DNA from: Molanna angustata
Lineage: Eukaryota; Arthropoda; Insecta; Trichoptera; Molannidae
Length of the DNA stretch: 64,000 nt
NCBI GenBank assembly: GCA_963576475.1
Contig: OY754968.1
Coordinates: forward strand, 17,434,734 to 17,498,733
Reading direction: 5' to 3'
The notes beneath the pieces were generated by a model, which did not search any database, was not told where the DNA came from, and worked only from the letters and a program-made list of their open reading frames with translations. Below, piece by piece: positions 34,909 to 45,831 of the stretch; the stretch's first letter is position 1; each line of letters starts with the position of its first letter. A program made the position numbers and the translations under genes.

Positions 34909-35085
34909 GGTCGATGGCAGAGCGGTTAACGCGCTGAGCTAGTAATCCAGTGGTCGCGAGTTCGAATCCTGGCTCGACCGCTTTTGTTCACCGCTTTTGT
35001 TCACATGTATTATGCTTATTTTAGGGAACGTAGGAAGATCTATATGTACTTGTTTAACAAGGACATATTCATTAAAATAAAACTT
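34909..35085 (+). repeat. tRNA-derived SINE (family C), best-preserved tRNA-like head
   Basis: The head 34909-34980 starts GGTCGATGGCAGAGCGGTTA and ends CGAATCCTGGCTCGACC; positions 1-6 (GGTCGA) pair perfectly with TCGACC. A and B boxes are intact. The anticodon arm is imperfect, so it is unlikely to be a working tRNA. The body repeats GCTTTTGTTCACC, then GCTTATTTTAGGGAACGTAG, GGACATATTC and an A-rich tail. Confidence 0.85.
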
Positions 35086-35099
35086 AAAACGTGGCTATT

Positions 35100-35350
35100 T
35101 TATTCGCACGCTTTGCAAATGAAAATAAAAGAAAATGAGATTTTCTCTCTGCAGTGACATTGTTTCTTTAATTTGTCAAAATAAATACAAGAAAACTGAC
35201 AATTTCTCGCTGTGCGGACTATGTTTCTTTGATCTATCGAAATAAGTACAAGAACACTGACATTTTCTTGCTGCGCGGACTGCTTCTATAATTTATCGAA
35301 ATAAATACAAAATACTGACATTTCCTCGCTGCACGGATTTTTTTAAGGTT
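35100..35350 (+). repeat. About four diverged 60-bp tandem units
   Basis: Units carry ATTT(A/G)TC(A/G)AAATAA, TACAAGAAAACTGACA and a TTTCTCGCTGTGCGGACT-type ending, starting near 35101, 35161, 35222 and 35281. A single related unit sits at 38680-38735 (TTATTGAAATAAATAAAAGA, TCGCTGCACGG), so the array may lie inside a dispersed element. Confidence 0.7.
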
Positions 35351-35368
35351 ATTTAATTTATCGAAATA

Positions 35369-35480
35369 TCTTCTATATATTAATACGTGAAGCGAAAACG
35401 TTAAGTACAATTTCCGGATGAATGGGCGCACGGACGAGTTTGAGATTTGGTATACTTAAAGTTTATATGGAGGAGGACTG
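35369..35480 (+). mobile_element. Helitron-like 5' end fragment
   Basis: TCTTCTATATATTAATACGT followed by GAAGCGAAAACGTTAAG and GAGTTTGAGATTTGGTATAC is a 5' end I associate with lepidopteran Helitrons. No matching 3' end is identifiable nearby. Confidence 0.5.
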
Positions 35481-35894
35481 CAGAAAAATAATATTAATAC
35501 ATATTATGCGTTATAAATAAATTAAATCAAATAAAAAATATTTCACATCAAACCATTTATTGTGTACCATAGAACGGTGAAGAGAGGGGAAATGTAATTT
35601 TAATATACCGGCGTAGTATGAGAAATATTCCGATAACCGAGAGTAGGTAGGTAGGAAATATTCATTCTTATTTTTTCGTGTTCTGTGGTCACATTTAAAT
35701 GTCATTGTGGTATTTACGGCGCATGCGCAGTTGTTTAAGTTCAAATATAAGAACATTTTAAAGGAAAATACATATTTGTATACCTACCTACTGTGAGAGA
35801 ATATAAATGGTAGGTACTTACACAATAATTTCATTTATAAAATTGACTTGCAATACATGAACAGAAAACTGCGTTCCTTGATGAAAACATGATA
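35481..35894. other. No gene recognised
   Basis: Unassigned AT-rich sequence. GGCGCATGCGCA (35718-35729) is a short GC palindrome. Confidence 0.4.
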
Positions 35895-35930
35895 TCTATA
35901 TTATAAATTTGAATGTTTGTATGTACCTAG

Positions 35931-37609
35931 TGTGATGGATCTTATTTTTATCAGATATTCAACTGACTGTGTATTTACTACTTGATGTATATAATGGCTG
36001 TTTTTGGGGTGGTGTGCCGAAGCGAAGCGTTCGACATATCCGTATGTATAGTTATATGTAGATATTTTTAATGCTTAATACTGAGTGGGGGGATGTTTTT
36101 TGTTGGTCTCGAGAACTATGAGACTCGGCTGGTGTTGATTTCGGGATCATTCGGGGGGATCAGGAGTTAAAGGGCGGTCGATTGGTAGGATTCGGGTTTG
36201 CTCGCGGCACGCGAAGAGATTGTTTTTAAAAATAATACAATTTGATTGTGTATTTAGATCGTGGAGTAAAGTGATATTTCTTTTATTCTCTATCAACAAA
36301 ATTCAGTAAATTATTCGCTATCGTAAATTAAATTCAGTGCAGTACGAGTAACGACGCTGGAGATCGATAAGTCCTTTTTATTTTCACTAACAATTCATTA
36401 TTATCTTTTTCTTTTCTGTTGTAACAAGATGAGAGTACATGAAAATTGAATATAAATTAGAAAATATAATCAATTTACCATCTTGAAATTCCTTTTCTTA
36501 CAATCTGAATATACATAATTTTACAGTAGTGTACAGTTATACAGGTAGTTTATTAATCGTAGTTTAGTGCACTCGGACCTGAAAGTAACTGAAAATGGAT
36601 GTTCAGGACGGAGTAGGCGGGTATGGTGCCTCCTCAAACCCTATGCATGAAAATTTTCCCCAGCATGTCGGGAAAACCTGAATTTCCTTAACCTTAAAAT
36701 GTCAGATGATGTATGAAAATCGAGTAAAAACACAATACTTTATTAGTCCATTTTGTTGGAACCAATGAAAATGTCACTTAGAACTTGCTTATGGTAATCA
36801 AAGTATCATCATATTATGTGTCGTGAAATAATCATATCATATAGAGATAACCAAAATATTCATGTTTCCATCTGTTACTGTAGAAGGAAATTTTTACGTC
36901 GTTCTATTAACTCTGTAGGTATATAGATACATTGAATTCTATACATAGAAGAATAAGAAAATGGATTTGTTAAGAATTCATTTTTATTATAAAGTAAATT
37001 TATTAAGTCTACAGGTATATAAATGTATCGTATCCAACTATTTAGTGAACTGATTACCTTAAAGACTATTATTGATCAAGACGCGGTGTTTGTAATGAAT
37101 CATTTTCTTAATTAAACTGTATTAATTAAACTAGACGAATTAGTTGATATTTGTTGTGTCGGGACGTAATTCACAACGTAGAAATCAGAGGGTCCTAAAA
37201 ACTAGGTGAAATCACGAGACATAATATTCGTCTTCTATAATTCGTCTGTTTATAACTCGTAAATAAAAAAACACAACGTAGCGGGTCCTTTTGAACGTAA
37301 ATAATAACCACTAGATGATCACTGGCCAAAATTCGTTGAAAACGTGTAAAAATTAGTGAAATGAAATAGAAGAATAAGATGTGCTTTCTCGATAGAATGT
37401 TTCAATAATGAATAATAAAATAGATGTAATATATTCTAGATTTTATCTTGCAAATAGAGAACAAACTAGTTAGGGAAATTAGCTATAGTCCTAGGAAATA
37501 GGTGTTAGATTTTTAATAGGTAATTTAGCTAGCTAATTAAGGAGGTATTTGGAACCACCGAAATATAGTTAGGATGTATCTATATTTAGTTAGGGTGGAT
37601 TCCATTACA
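35931..37609 (+). mobile_element. LTR-like insertion inside the Helitron
   Basis: The insertion limits come from the uninterrupted Helitron copy. The left end is TGTGATGGATC and the right end GGATTCCATTACA, short inverted repeats beginning TG and ending CA as in retroviral-type LTRs. Flanks CTAG and CTAT could be a mutated 4-base target duplication. Inside, a GC-richer segment (36115-36230, GGGCGGTCGATTGGTAGG) is followed at 36595 by ATG and a 28-codon frame, MDVQDGVGGYGASSNP, then a stop. No gag, protease or polymerase motif is recognised. It could be a long solo LTR or a deleted element. Confidence 0.4.
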
Positions 37610-37629
37610 CTATGTATATACCCATTATG

Positions 37630-38070
37630 CATGTGTTGAATGCGCTCCTAAAGCGTTCATCCGATTGCTATGAAACTTTGGTGAATTGTCGAGAGTATAC
37701 CAGGGATGGTTTCTGGATCAAAAAAATGTTTCTTCTTCTTCATCGAGTATTGGGTCTTTACCTATGAAGGTGGACTATTCTGGGAATCGTTCATCCGATT
37801 GCAATGAAACTTTGATGAATTATTGAGCGTATGCCCGGGATGGTTTCTAGATTATAAAGAATTTCTTCTTCTTCTTCTTCATCCAATATTAAGTGATTTT
37901 ACCTATGAAGGTGGACTATACTGGAAACCGTTCATCCAATTGCAGTGAAACTTTGGTGAATTGTCGTGCGTATGCCCGGGATGGTTTCTGGATTAAAATA
38001 TTTTTCTTCTTCTTCTTCTTCATCGGGTAATAGGTTATTTTACCTATGAAGGTGGACTATCCAGGAAGAA
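37630..38070 (+). repeat. Three tandem Helitron-internal units of about 130 bp
   Basis: GTTCATCCGATTGCAATGAA, GGGATGGTTTCT(G/A)GATTA, CTTCTTCTTCTTCAT and ACCTATGAAGGTGGACTAT recur in this order three times with moderate divergence. The 11899-12144 copy has only the first part once. Confidence 0.8.
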
Positions 38071-38149
38071 GGTTCAATTTTCCTTCCATCTCTTCGCAGA
38101 TTTAATCTTTTATCTTCTTCTTCTTAATCTTGGTTATATTTTCTTAACT

Positions 38150-38335
38150 TACTGAAGGGACGGGAGGTAATGAAGGGAAGGGGCGGGAGGTACTGAAGGG
38201 ACGGGAGTTACTGAAGGGACGGGAGGTACTGAAGGGACGGGAGGTACTGAAGGGACGGGAGGTACTGAAGGGACGGGAGGTACTGAAGGGACGGGAGGTA
38301 CTGAAGGGACGGGAGGTAGGGAGGTACTGAAGGGT
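38150..38335 (+). repeat. 18-bp minisatellite, about ten units
   Basis: The unit TGAAGGGACGGGAGGTAC is repeated almost without change. The short Helitron at 11899-12144 has one degenerate unit (CTGAAGGGACGGGAGGTACT), so the array arose by expansion within the element. The 73-codon reverse frame (STSRPF repeat) is a period artefact. Confidence 0.9.
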
Positions 38336-38408
38336 CTGAAGTGACGGGTGGTAATGAAGGACCATATTTAATTATACAAGCAATACGAAGTTTGCCGGGG
38401 GTTCACTA

Positions 38409-39290
38409 TCTATATTAAATTATAAATTTCATAGGTATTGCAGAGAATTAAAGCAAATAACACGCAATAATGAAATGTTAGTAAGCATACGCTTGCAGGT
38501 GCCGTAATAGAACAAAATTTAAAAAAATATAGGTGTGCGCAATGGCTTTGTCAAAAAAAAACCTCATTAAAATTCAAAATGTAATAGTATTAATTCCAAA
38601 TATTCTTTTTAATGAATTACGGTCGAATTTCGACCACTGGGCGATCACTAGTACAAATAAACAGAAATTTAAGTGAATTTTTTTATATTTGATTTATTGA
38701 AATAAATAAAAGAACTTTTTCGCTGCACGGTTTTTTTTATTGGGAATAACCTACGAAAATTGAATGAAAATCATTGCGCGTCAATCTTTATTGCTTTAGA
38801 GATTCTTAGACAACGAAATTAGGTATACATAAAATAATAAAAATATATTTATTTCTCCATACTTGTAAAATTTCATAATTGATATTTTTTTTATAAATGT
38901 AAATAAGGGAAGTATTTTATAAATGCAGCCTCCTGTTCACTTTGAATTTCAGAATCCGTTGTCCCAAAATATGCCCGCCCCTGGTTTTACCCATAGATAA
39001 TTAGTTAGATATGTCAAAATTGATTATTGAGATCCAAACTTTCCTATAAAGATTATTTTGGAGGAAAATAGAAAAAATCCTATAACTATAGATGTACCTG
39101 AATAACTATTTATTTTATTTATATAAATATATTTACATACTCAATATATTTATATAAATATATTTACATACTCAATATTACAAAATTAAACGAATATTGA
39201 ACAAAAAGACTACGTTGATCAAGCTAAAACAATCAATCTATAAATTATTGAAAAACATCCATTCATTCATACCTCCTGATTCTTCTTCAT
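38409..39290. other. No gene; short tandem duplication
   Basis: TTATATAAATATATTTACAT is duplicated at 39119-39177 (period 30). TCTATATTAAATTATAAATT right after the Helitron end may be another Helitron 5' end. The rest is AT-rich. Confidence 0.4.
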
Positions 39291-39635
39291 CGTATATTGG
39301 ACCATCGTATACGATGTATCGTATATTGGTGATTGGACCTGTTTGTGAAGATGGACCATCCTGGTAGGAAGAGGTTTAACTGTCCTTCCATCTCTTTGCA
39401 GGTCTTCCGGCTATATAGCCTTCTGTTGTTGGGTATTTCTGTCTGAATAATTCTGACAATTCTTCTGTTTCGCCCATGCGTTCGACGTGGTTTCTCCAGA
39501 AGCGTCTTCTGCTACGTCCCCATCTTCTCATGTCCTCGACACCTGATCGATTCATGTTTGATGCGGTCCCTGATAATCTTCCAGCAATGGAGCGCAGGGA
39601 CTTTATTTCAGCAACTCTAAGAAAGCTCATTCATA
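39291..39635 (-). pseudogene. LINE C-terminal fragment (AEIKSLRSIAG group)
   Basis: The minus frame reads LRVAEIKSLRSIAGRLSG, GVEDMRRWGRSRRRFWRNHV, ERMGETEELSELFRQ and GRPAKRWKDS, stop at 39376-39378. 'E.KSLR.I.G', 'RRWGR.RR..W..HV.RM' and 'GRP.KRWKDS' are the C-terminal blocks of a common insect LINE. The 84 residues have no internal stop. The 3' flank has CTTCTTCAT words shared with the Helitron interior at 37980-38040. Confidence 0.7.
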
Positions 39636-39639
39636 CCAT

Positions 39640-39865
39640 CACGGCATATCCCACAATTTGGGGTATGCATTACCTTATAAATCGACAGGGCTGTGGCAGC
39701 TGCAAGCTATTGGAGAGGGTGCATATAGATGGTCTGGACACGGAAATGAACGAAAACTAGTAATAAAAACCACGACACGTGCGTGTATCCCCACACATCA
39801 GTCTCGTCTCACCTAGAAAGGCAAACGTTCCGAATCGATGGTGAACCTCATTCATTTTTGACCTA
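39640..39865 (-). repeat. Interspersed repeat (family D), full copy
   Basis: Minus-strand order: GAGGTTCACCATCGATTCGG, GGTGAGACGAGACTGATGTG, TACACGCACGTGTCGTGG, CCCCAAATTGTGGGATATGC, CGTGATGGTATGAATGAGC. Longest copy of the family here, about 225 bases. Confidence 0.65.
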
Positions 39866-39950
39866 TTTATTTCTTGTAATTTCGATTACCCGACACTTAC
39901 GAGACACCAGAAATCTACAATAGTAAAAAAGCATGGAAACACTATACTTA

Positions 39951-40514
39951 AGCGCACTTTACACGGACGAGTTTTTCAACGAGGTTCCGGTTTTCAGCGG
40001 GTTTTTCAACGCGGTGGGATAAATATAACGTGTTCTATTTTTCAACGCGTTTTGTATCGTTTTTGTAAAACAGAAATCTGTAAAATTATTCGTTGCCGAC
40101 GAGTCAACACGATGTGTGCCGTGTGTGTTGTGTTGACTTTGAAGTTCGCGGTATCTTTAGTTTTTTTGGCATCTCTCGATCAGATAGCAATGTTTTAAAA
40201 CAAAAACAAAAAAGTGAGGGTCCAAAACAAATCAAATCGTGTCCAATTCAAGTCAAACGCCGGGTAGTCGAAATGCAAAGTCAAACGAAGAAAACGAGAG
40301 AAAGATAAAAAACTGTTGAACGAAACACGGAACAAGCTAAAACTAAAATGTTGCTATTTATCATATAAATGTCATTTTTATTTTTTTCCTAATTGCAATA
40401 ATAGAGGTTGCAAATAAAGGAGAAAAAATACTCGTGTAAAGCGATTTTTTGAGTAACCTGTATTTTGTATGTTGTTTTAAGCGTTGAAAACTTCGTTCGT
40501 GTAAAATGCGCTTT
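39951..40514. mobile_element. TIR DNA transposon, 564 bp, TTA flanks
   Basis: The left end AGCGCACTTTACACGGACGA then GTTTTTCAACG, and the complemented right end AGCGCATTTTACACGAACGA then GTTTTCAACGC, are terminal inverted repeats of about 32 bases. TTA precedes the left end and follows the right, as for PIF/Harbinger-type insertions (TTA target). The interior has more diverged TTTTTCAACG repeats and a 71-codon frame without a recognisable domain, so it is probably non-autonomous. Confidence 0.7.
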
Positions 40515-40530
40515 AGTCGGTGCCTAGACC

Positions 40531-41426
40531 ATATAAATATAACAAATAATGTATTAATGTATACAAATATAACAAATAATGAACTAATGTATATAAATAT
40601 AACAAATAATGTAGGTTTTGGCCACATGGGAAGAATGAATGAGGAACGCCTGACGAAGAAAATATACAATGCGGATAGGATTGGATTGAGAGGCCGGGGC
40701 CGCCCAAGAAAGGGATGGCACGACCATGTGAACGATATTCTGAAAGAAGGAAATGTTAGAAGCGTGTACAATAGACGTACATGTATGAGACGATGCATGA
40801 ATGTTGACGAGGCGATAAATGTGTGCCAGGATAGAAAGATATGGCGTTCGGTTCTCTCTGCCTACCCCGTAAGGGACATGGCGCGATGGTTTGTATGTAT
40901 GTACTAATGTATATAAATATAACAAATAATGTAGGTACTAATGTATACAAATACAACAAATAATGTACTAAAGTATATAAATATGTATAACAAATTATGT
41001 ACTAATGTACATAAATATAATAATTAATGTAGTAATATATATAAACATAACAAATAATGTACTAATGTAAATAAATATAACAAATAATGTACTAATGTAT
41101 ATAAATATAATAAATAATGTATTAATGTATACAAATATAACAAATAATGATCTAATGTATATTAATATAACAAATAATGTAGGTACTAATGTATATAAAT
41201 ATAACAAATAATGTACTAATGTATACAAATATAACAAATAATGTACAAATGTATATAAATATAACAAATGATGTACTAATGTACATAAATATAATAAATA
41301 ATGTAGTAATATATATAAATATAACAAATAATGTACTAATGTATATAAATATAACAAATAATGTACTAATGTATATAAATATAACAAATAATGTACTAAT
41401 GTATTATAAATATAACAAATAATGTA
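40531..41426 (+). repeat. 30-bp AT-rich minisatellite, about 20 units, split by a LINE
   Basis: Unit TAATGTATATAAATATAACA plus AATAATGTAC, with variants AATGTATACAAATA, AATAATGATC and GTAGGTAC. About three units lie left and about 17 right of a 285-bp LINE fragment. Open frames on both strands (YINITNNVLM / LLYLYTLVHY) are period artefacts. Confidence 0.9.
40616..40900 (+). pseudogene. LINE C-terminus (GHMGRMNEERL group) inside the minisatellite
   Basis: The plus frame reads FGHMGRMNEERLTKKIYNAD, GRGRPRKGWHDHVNDILKEG, DEAINVCQDRKIWRSVLSAY, PVRDMA with no internal stop, then a TTGTATGTATGT tail. Homologous to 30776-31075. It starts at nearly the same point of the protein as that copy (both near GHMG). 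Minisatellite units abut both sides. Confidence 0.8.
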
Positions 41427-41904
41427 TAGTTTTCTATTTAGTTATTTGAGCATTATTTTAACTAAAACAAATAATATTTATTCAAGCATGTATAAAACTA
41501 CAGCAGGTGTAAATAAAACATGTGAAATGATGTGTATTTATATAATACACATTTCATATTTCACTGCGAATATTTAGTCATTAATGATTTGAAATATTCA
41601 AAGTGATGAATAATGTTTTATTTTTAGTGTGAGTGATTGCCTTCAGTTATGTATGCAGATACATATTATAATATTAAATTTAGGTTATGTCGTGACAGAT
41701 ACAATGATAATAATGTAACATTACTGAGAACTTATAACTTACTGGTATACAAAATATTTAATATAGGTATACGATTGCTAATATTTAATCATAACGTGCT
41801 TGTTATAAAAAATACCTGCAGTAGGTACTTATCCGGGAGATCTCAATATTAATCCCATATTTTGTATAAATAGTAATATAAAATTAAGGAAACCAGACAC
41901 ATGT
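41427..41904. other. No gene recognised
   Basis: AT-rich unassigned DNA. ATAATACACATTTCATATTT near 41542 has no wider context. Confidence 0.4.
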
Positions 41905-42080
41905 TAAAAACCATATCAAAATGGCGTGCCAATTGGATATGCCATGTGAGGATCTATTACACATCATATTGGAAGGAATGGTCGAGGGAACAACTTACTG
42001 GCAGAGGGCATACCCGCCGGGAGTATCTACTCTCTATTTCTCCTAAGAATGACCAGGCATTTGCGCATGTCACCGCCCAT
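41905..42080 (+). pseudogene. LINE C-terminal fragment (ANWI group)
   Basis: The plus frame reads ISKWRANWICHVRIYYTSYW then KEWSREQLTGRG, a shifted and decayed version of the 'RRANWIGHV..EG...GRR' block at 4030-4215. Confidence 0.45.
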
Positions 42081-42860
42081 TAGGCGTACTTATCCCCGCT
42101 TTACAACCATCTCTATTCAACCTTCTAGATTTCAATAAAGATAAAGACAATAAATTTCCATAAACAATAAAGACAATAACTTTCCTTATAAACAGTATTA
42201 AATTGGCACAAAGCACTCTTTGCAGGGTGAATTTCATAGTACAAATAAAACTTTATTTCATTCTAATTTATATAAATATTAGGTACCTTTATAAAAACAA
42301 ATAATGACATAAATAAGGAAAGTAATTGAATTTTTTTTTGAATGTCATAAAATTATTATGTGTAATTAAATAATTACAAAGAACTTGATTTATTTTTAAT
42401 GCTATTAAAATATTTTCTGAAAGCAAAAAAAAATACAAAAATAAATATATAAAGTTGAATATTTTACCTGTCTATTTTTATTTCTCTTAACTGGCGAAAG
42501 TGACGAACTGGGGTTAATATTTTCCATGTTGCTAATACACTGTTAATAACTACACTGGGGATGTCGACTGACTTAACTTATACCTGTGATTAGTCGACCG
42601 TTTATTGCGGTGGGCGGTACCTGCGCAAAGGGGGTCTAAAAACGGTTCTTAGTTGGTCGCTCATAGGAGAACTAGAGAATAGAACAGGTGTGCGAGGACA
42701 TGATGTGTACCTCCTACACAGAGTTGAGGAGAAAAAAAATAGATGTGATACAGTTCTTAACATATCTATTTTTTTAAAATACCTATTCGGCAAATTAATG
42801 AATATGATGCTTTGTGAGTATTTACTATGAACTGTAATACAATGATAGGAAAATTTTTTT
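42081..42860. other. No gene; one decayed LINE scrap
   Basis: At 42640-42740 GAACAGGTGTGCGAGGACAT and GTGTACCTCCTACACAGAG resemble 4130-4180 of the ANWI-group relic. GGTTAATATTTTCCATG and AT-rich DNA make up the rest. Confidence 0.4.
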
Positions 42861-43792
42861 CAACAGTCGATTCGTTCAAGAGGATTTAATTCTCTCAATG
42901 AATCGACAGTATTAAGCAAAGACGCGTGTACGAAGGAATATTTTGTATGGTGTAGTGGACTTTTTGCATGCCAAAAACATCAACTAAGAGGCTTCGTAGC
43001 ATACCTATATATGTTCTATATATATGGATGAATTCAGATTTTGAATTTTGTGTGTCTGTCTGTCCCGTCCCCCCCCCCACTTATAACTTCCGCTCAATGC
43101 ACAAAGCCTAAAAATTCGGAATATATAGAAAGTTATAGGCCTACAAAACTTTTATACTCAGAATTTTGAATTTTTGTTTTAGTTAGGGGTTATCAACTTT
43201 TGAAATTTTACTTTATTTATTCATATAACTAAAAAACCACAAAAGCTTGATCGCTGAAAATTGGTATGAATATAGAAAAATACAAAATCTCAAGAGAGTC
43301 AAATATTTTTTATTAAGAAAAATGACAAATTTATGTGTTTAACTGCATATATTTCAAAAGTTTTTTAAAATATCGAAAAAAGTCGAAACACCCCAACTAG
43401 ATAATTTAATTTTCTATAAAAAAAATTGAACATTGTAGTAATAATCCAATTTATTTCAACAATTTTTATAAAAATTGAATATAGTGACGACATCGTTCAT
43501 ACAATTTGTAAGGCAGTAAACACTACACAATATCTCACTCAATAGTTTGATACCTACGTAATCTACAAACATACATTATGATGTTCTCATATTCTGGGTA
43601 GGAAAAACAGACTGACTTATCATACTATCCTATCCTGACATATATAAATATGTACCTACATGTTTTATATAGAAAACAAAATATCTTAAAATATTTATTA
43701 ATTTGTGTTTGTGTTTATAGTTTTGTACGTATTCTTCAATTATACATACCATCGCCATCGAAACTTGGATCTCATGTATTACATGCAACTAG
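42861..43792 (+). mobile_element. HINE-like Helentron relative
   Basis: The 5' end CAACAGTCGATTCGTTCAAG continues into the family hairpin (TTCTCTCAATGAATCGACAG). GGCTTCGTAGC, then a GTGTGTCTGTCTGTCCC microsatellite remnant with C9, ACACCCCAACTAGATAATTT and GACGACATCGTTCATACAAT follow in family order. It ends TGTATTACATGCAACTAG|T. The 3' subterminal repeat has decayed to ATCGAAACTTGGAT. Confidence 0.8.
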
Positions 43793-44474
43793 TTTTATAT
43801 AATTACTAAAACATTCGGTTGTTATATTGGCATATCGATGGTATCCGCCATACGCATGTAGGACTATTAGATCAATAGAAAATGATGAATACACTCACAC
43901 CTACTTTTCGATAAATGGGAAGTATAGGTAAGATATAGGTAAGTTGTGTATGTATGTTGACTTATTTTTCACTTGACATGAAAAGTCTTTTTCAAGTAAA
44001 AAAAAATAAAAACATTTACATTCACGAAATATAAAAAATAAGCACCTACCTATTGATGACAAATTATAATTTCATTTTGTTTCCTATCCTAGTTACCAAC
44101 CCATTCTTACTCATCATTTTTATTTTTTGTGATGGAAATTTATAAGAATTTATTTGATCAAATACAATTTTCACAAAAAGACAGTAAAGTTGACTGCAGT
44201 CAAACAAAGGGAATTTATAGAAAACATTGAGTTGGGGTCTTGAAGATTATTGAACACATGGATGTCCACAATAACCAGAGCATCGAAGAGGTAAGGCTTC
44301 GGTCGGAGAACGCGGAAGATAGAAGGGTTTGGAGGATGAGGACTAGGAGAGCCAACCTCGAGTAAAAGATACAAAGACGAGAGCAAAGAAGAAAATCTGT
44401 ACATTATGTACCTACTGGTTAAAGTGTACAGAGCGATTTGATTACAAAATTTGTTTGACCGTGTAATGCTTTAA
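43793..44474. other. No gene recognised
   Basis: AT-rich, with a GC-richer patch 44270-44350. A short minus-strand frame there shows no family motif. Confidence 0.4.
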
Positions 44475-44820
44475 ACAATCAAGCACCACAACACATTCAA
44501 GAGCCGTGTCAGAGAAAAGAGCCACTCTGGGAGACATCTCACACTCAGGTCGTCTGGATCACAGAGGAACAAATCCCCAAAGGAGTTGGAAAGAGTCAAC
44601 AAAGCGACTTACTATGACCGATGCTTTGGTTTGAGCGGTACAATTAAGTGGAATGCACTGCCTCCAGATTTCCGCAGCGTTCAAAGTAATAACACTTTCA
44701 CTAAAGGACTGAAAACAGCTTTGTTTCGTAGAGCGGCACATAACTAAACTATCAGCGCCCTTGGAATGATCTTGAATCATTAAACGGCGCTATATTAAAT
44801 CCCCTTTATTATAATTATGT
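44475..44820 (+). pseudogene. LINE C-terminus (KWNALPPDF group), frame intact
   Basis: From 44475 the plus frame is open for 90 codons: FKSRVREKSHSGRHLTLRSS, YDRCFGLSGTIKWNALPPDF, RSVQSNNTFTKGLKTALFRR, AAHN-stop (44745-44747). A 'WN.LP..FR......F...LK..L' C-terminus is usual for CR1/Jockey-like elements. A host-derived or less common element is not excluded. Confidence 0.6.
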
Positions 44821-44984
44821 ATGTAACACTGTCTAGAAACAGTGATATGAAATTGCCAAACAACATATATTTTTTGATTCAAACCATATTAAAAAACATA
44901 ATCAAATAATACGCTTTTATTAAGCTTTCGCTCATTCAATAATGCAAAATGCAAATATTGCAATAATGGAATTGTTGCAAGCCT

Positions 44985-45794
44985 CGCAAGAAGGCCTCGC
45001 AGCATATATGTTCCTATACATGGATTTAATCAGAATTCAGAGTAGAATATTTTATGTGAGTTTTGTGTGTGTGTGTGTGTCTGTGTGTCCCCCCCCCTCT
45101 TATAACTTTTGATCCGCTCAATTTACAGAGCCCAAATTTTCAGAATATATAAAAAGTTATAGGCCTACAAAACTTTTATACTCAGAATTGTGAATATTTT
45201 TTTCAGTCAGGGGTTATCAACTTTTGAAATTTTGGTTTATTTTTCCACATTTCTCAGAAACCATAAAAGCTAGAACACTGAAAATTGGTATAAACATAGA
45301 CAAATACAAAATCTCAAACGAGTTTTTTTTTAAATTCCAATTTATTAAGAAAAATATTTTTTTTTATGATAAATTTATGAGTTTTACTGCCTATATTTCC
45401 AAATGTTTTAAAAATATCGAAAAAAGCCGAAACACCCCAACTAAATAATTTAATTGTCTATAAAAAATATTCATTTTGTAGAAGTACCTACATCTCAATT
45501 TTTTTTTAAGAATTTTTATAAAAATTGAATTTAGTGACGACATCGTTTCATACAATTTGTATGACAGTCACCTATACATTATATCATGCTGTTTCGATAT
45601 TCTGGGTAGGATAAAAGGACTAACCTCCATACTATCCTATCTTGACATACATACCTAGGTACATGTGTTGTATAGAAAACCGCACACGCACACGCACACG
45701 CACACGCACACGCACACGCACACGCACACGCACACGCACACGCACACGCACACGCACACCCACACGCACACGCACACGCACACGCACACGCACA

Positions 45795-45831
<37 letters not shown>

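Larger units (their letters stand above)
35895..38408 (+). mobile_element. Non-autonomous Helitron carrying a 1.7-kb insert and internal repeats
   Basis: The start TCTATATTATAAATTTGAAT and end GTTTGCCGGGGGTTCACTAT match the 246-bp Helitron at 11899-12144; the terminal CTAG has mutated to CTAT. After 35 bases it is interrupted by 35931-37609. The Helitron text then resumes TGTGTTGAATGCGCTCCTAA. The interior has been amplified: three roughly 130-bp units and an 18-bp minisatellite separate the common head and tail. No Rep/helicase coding is visible. Confidence 0.75.

Noticed and set aside
34909..34980. Functional tRNA gene
   Set aside because: Good boxes and acceptor pairing, but an imperfect anticodon arm and a SINE body and A-rich tail directly attached; treated as SINE head.
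38144..38365. 73-codon STSRPF repeat frame
   Set aside because: Product of the 18-bp minisatellite period inside a Helitron.
40995..41422. 130-codon LLYLYTLVHY frame and its plus-strand counterpart
   Set aside because: Both derive from the 30-bp minisatellite; period divisible by three.
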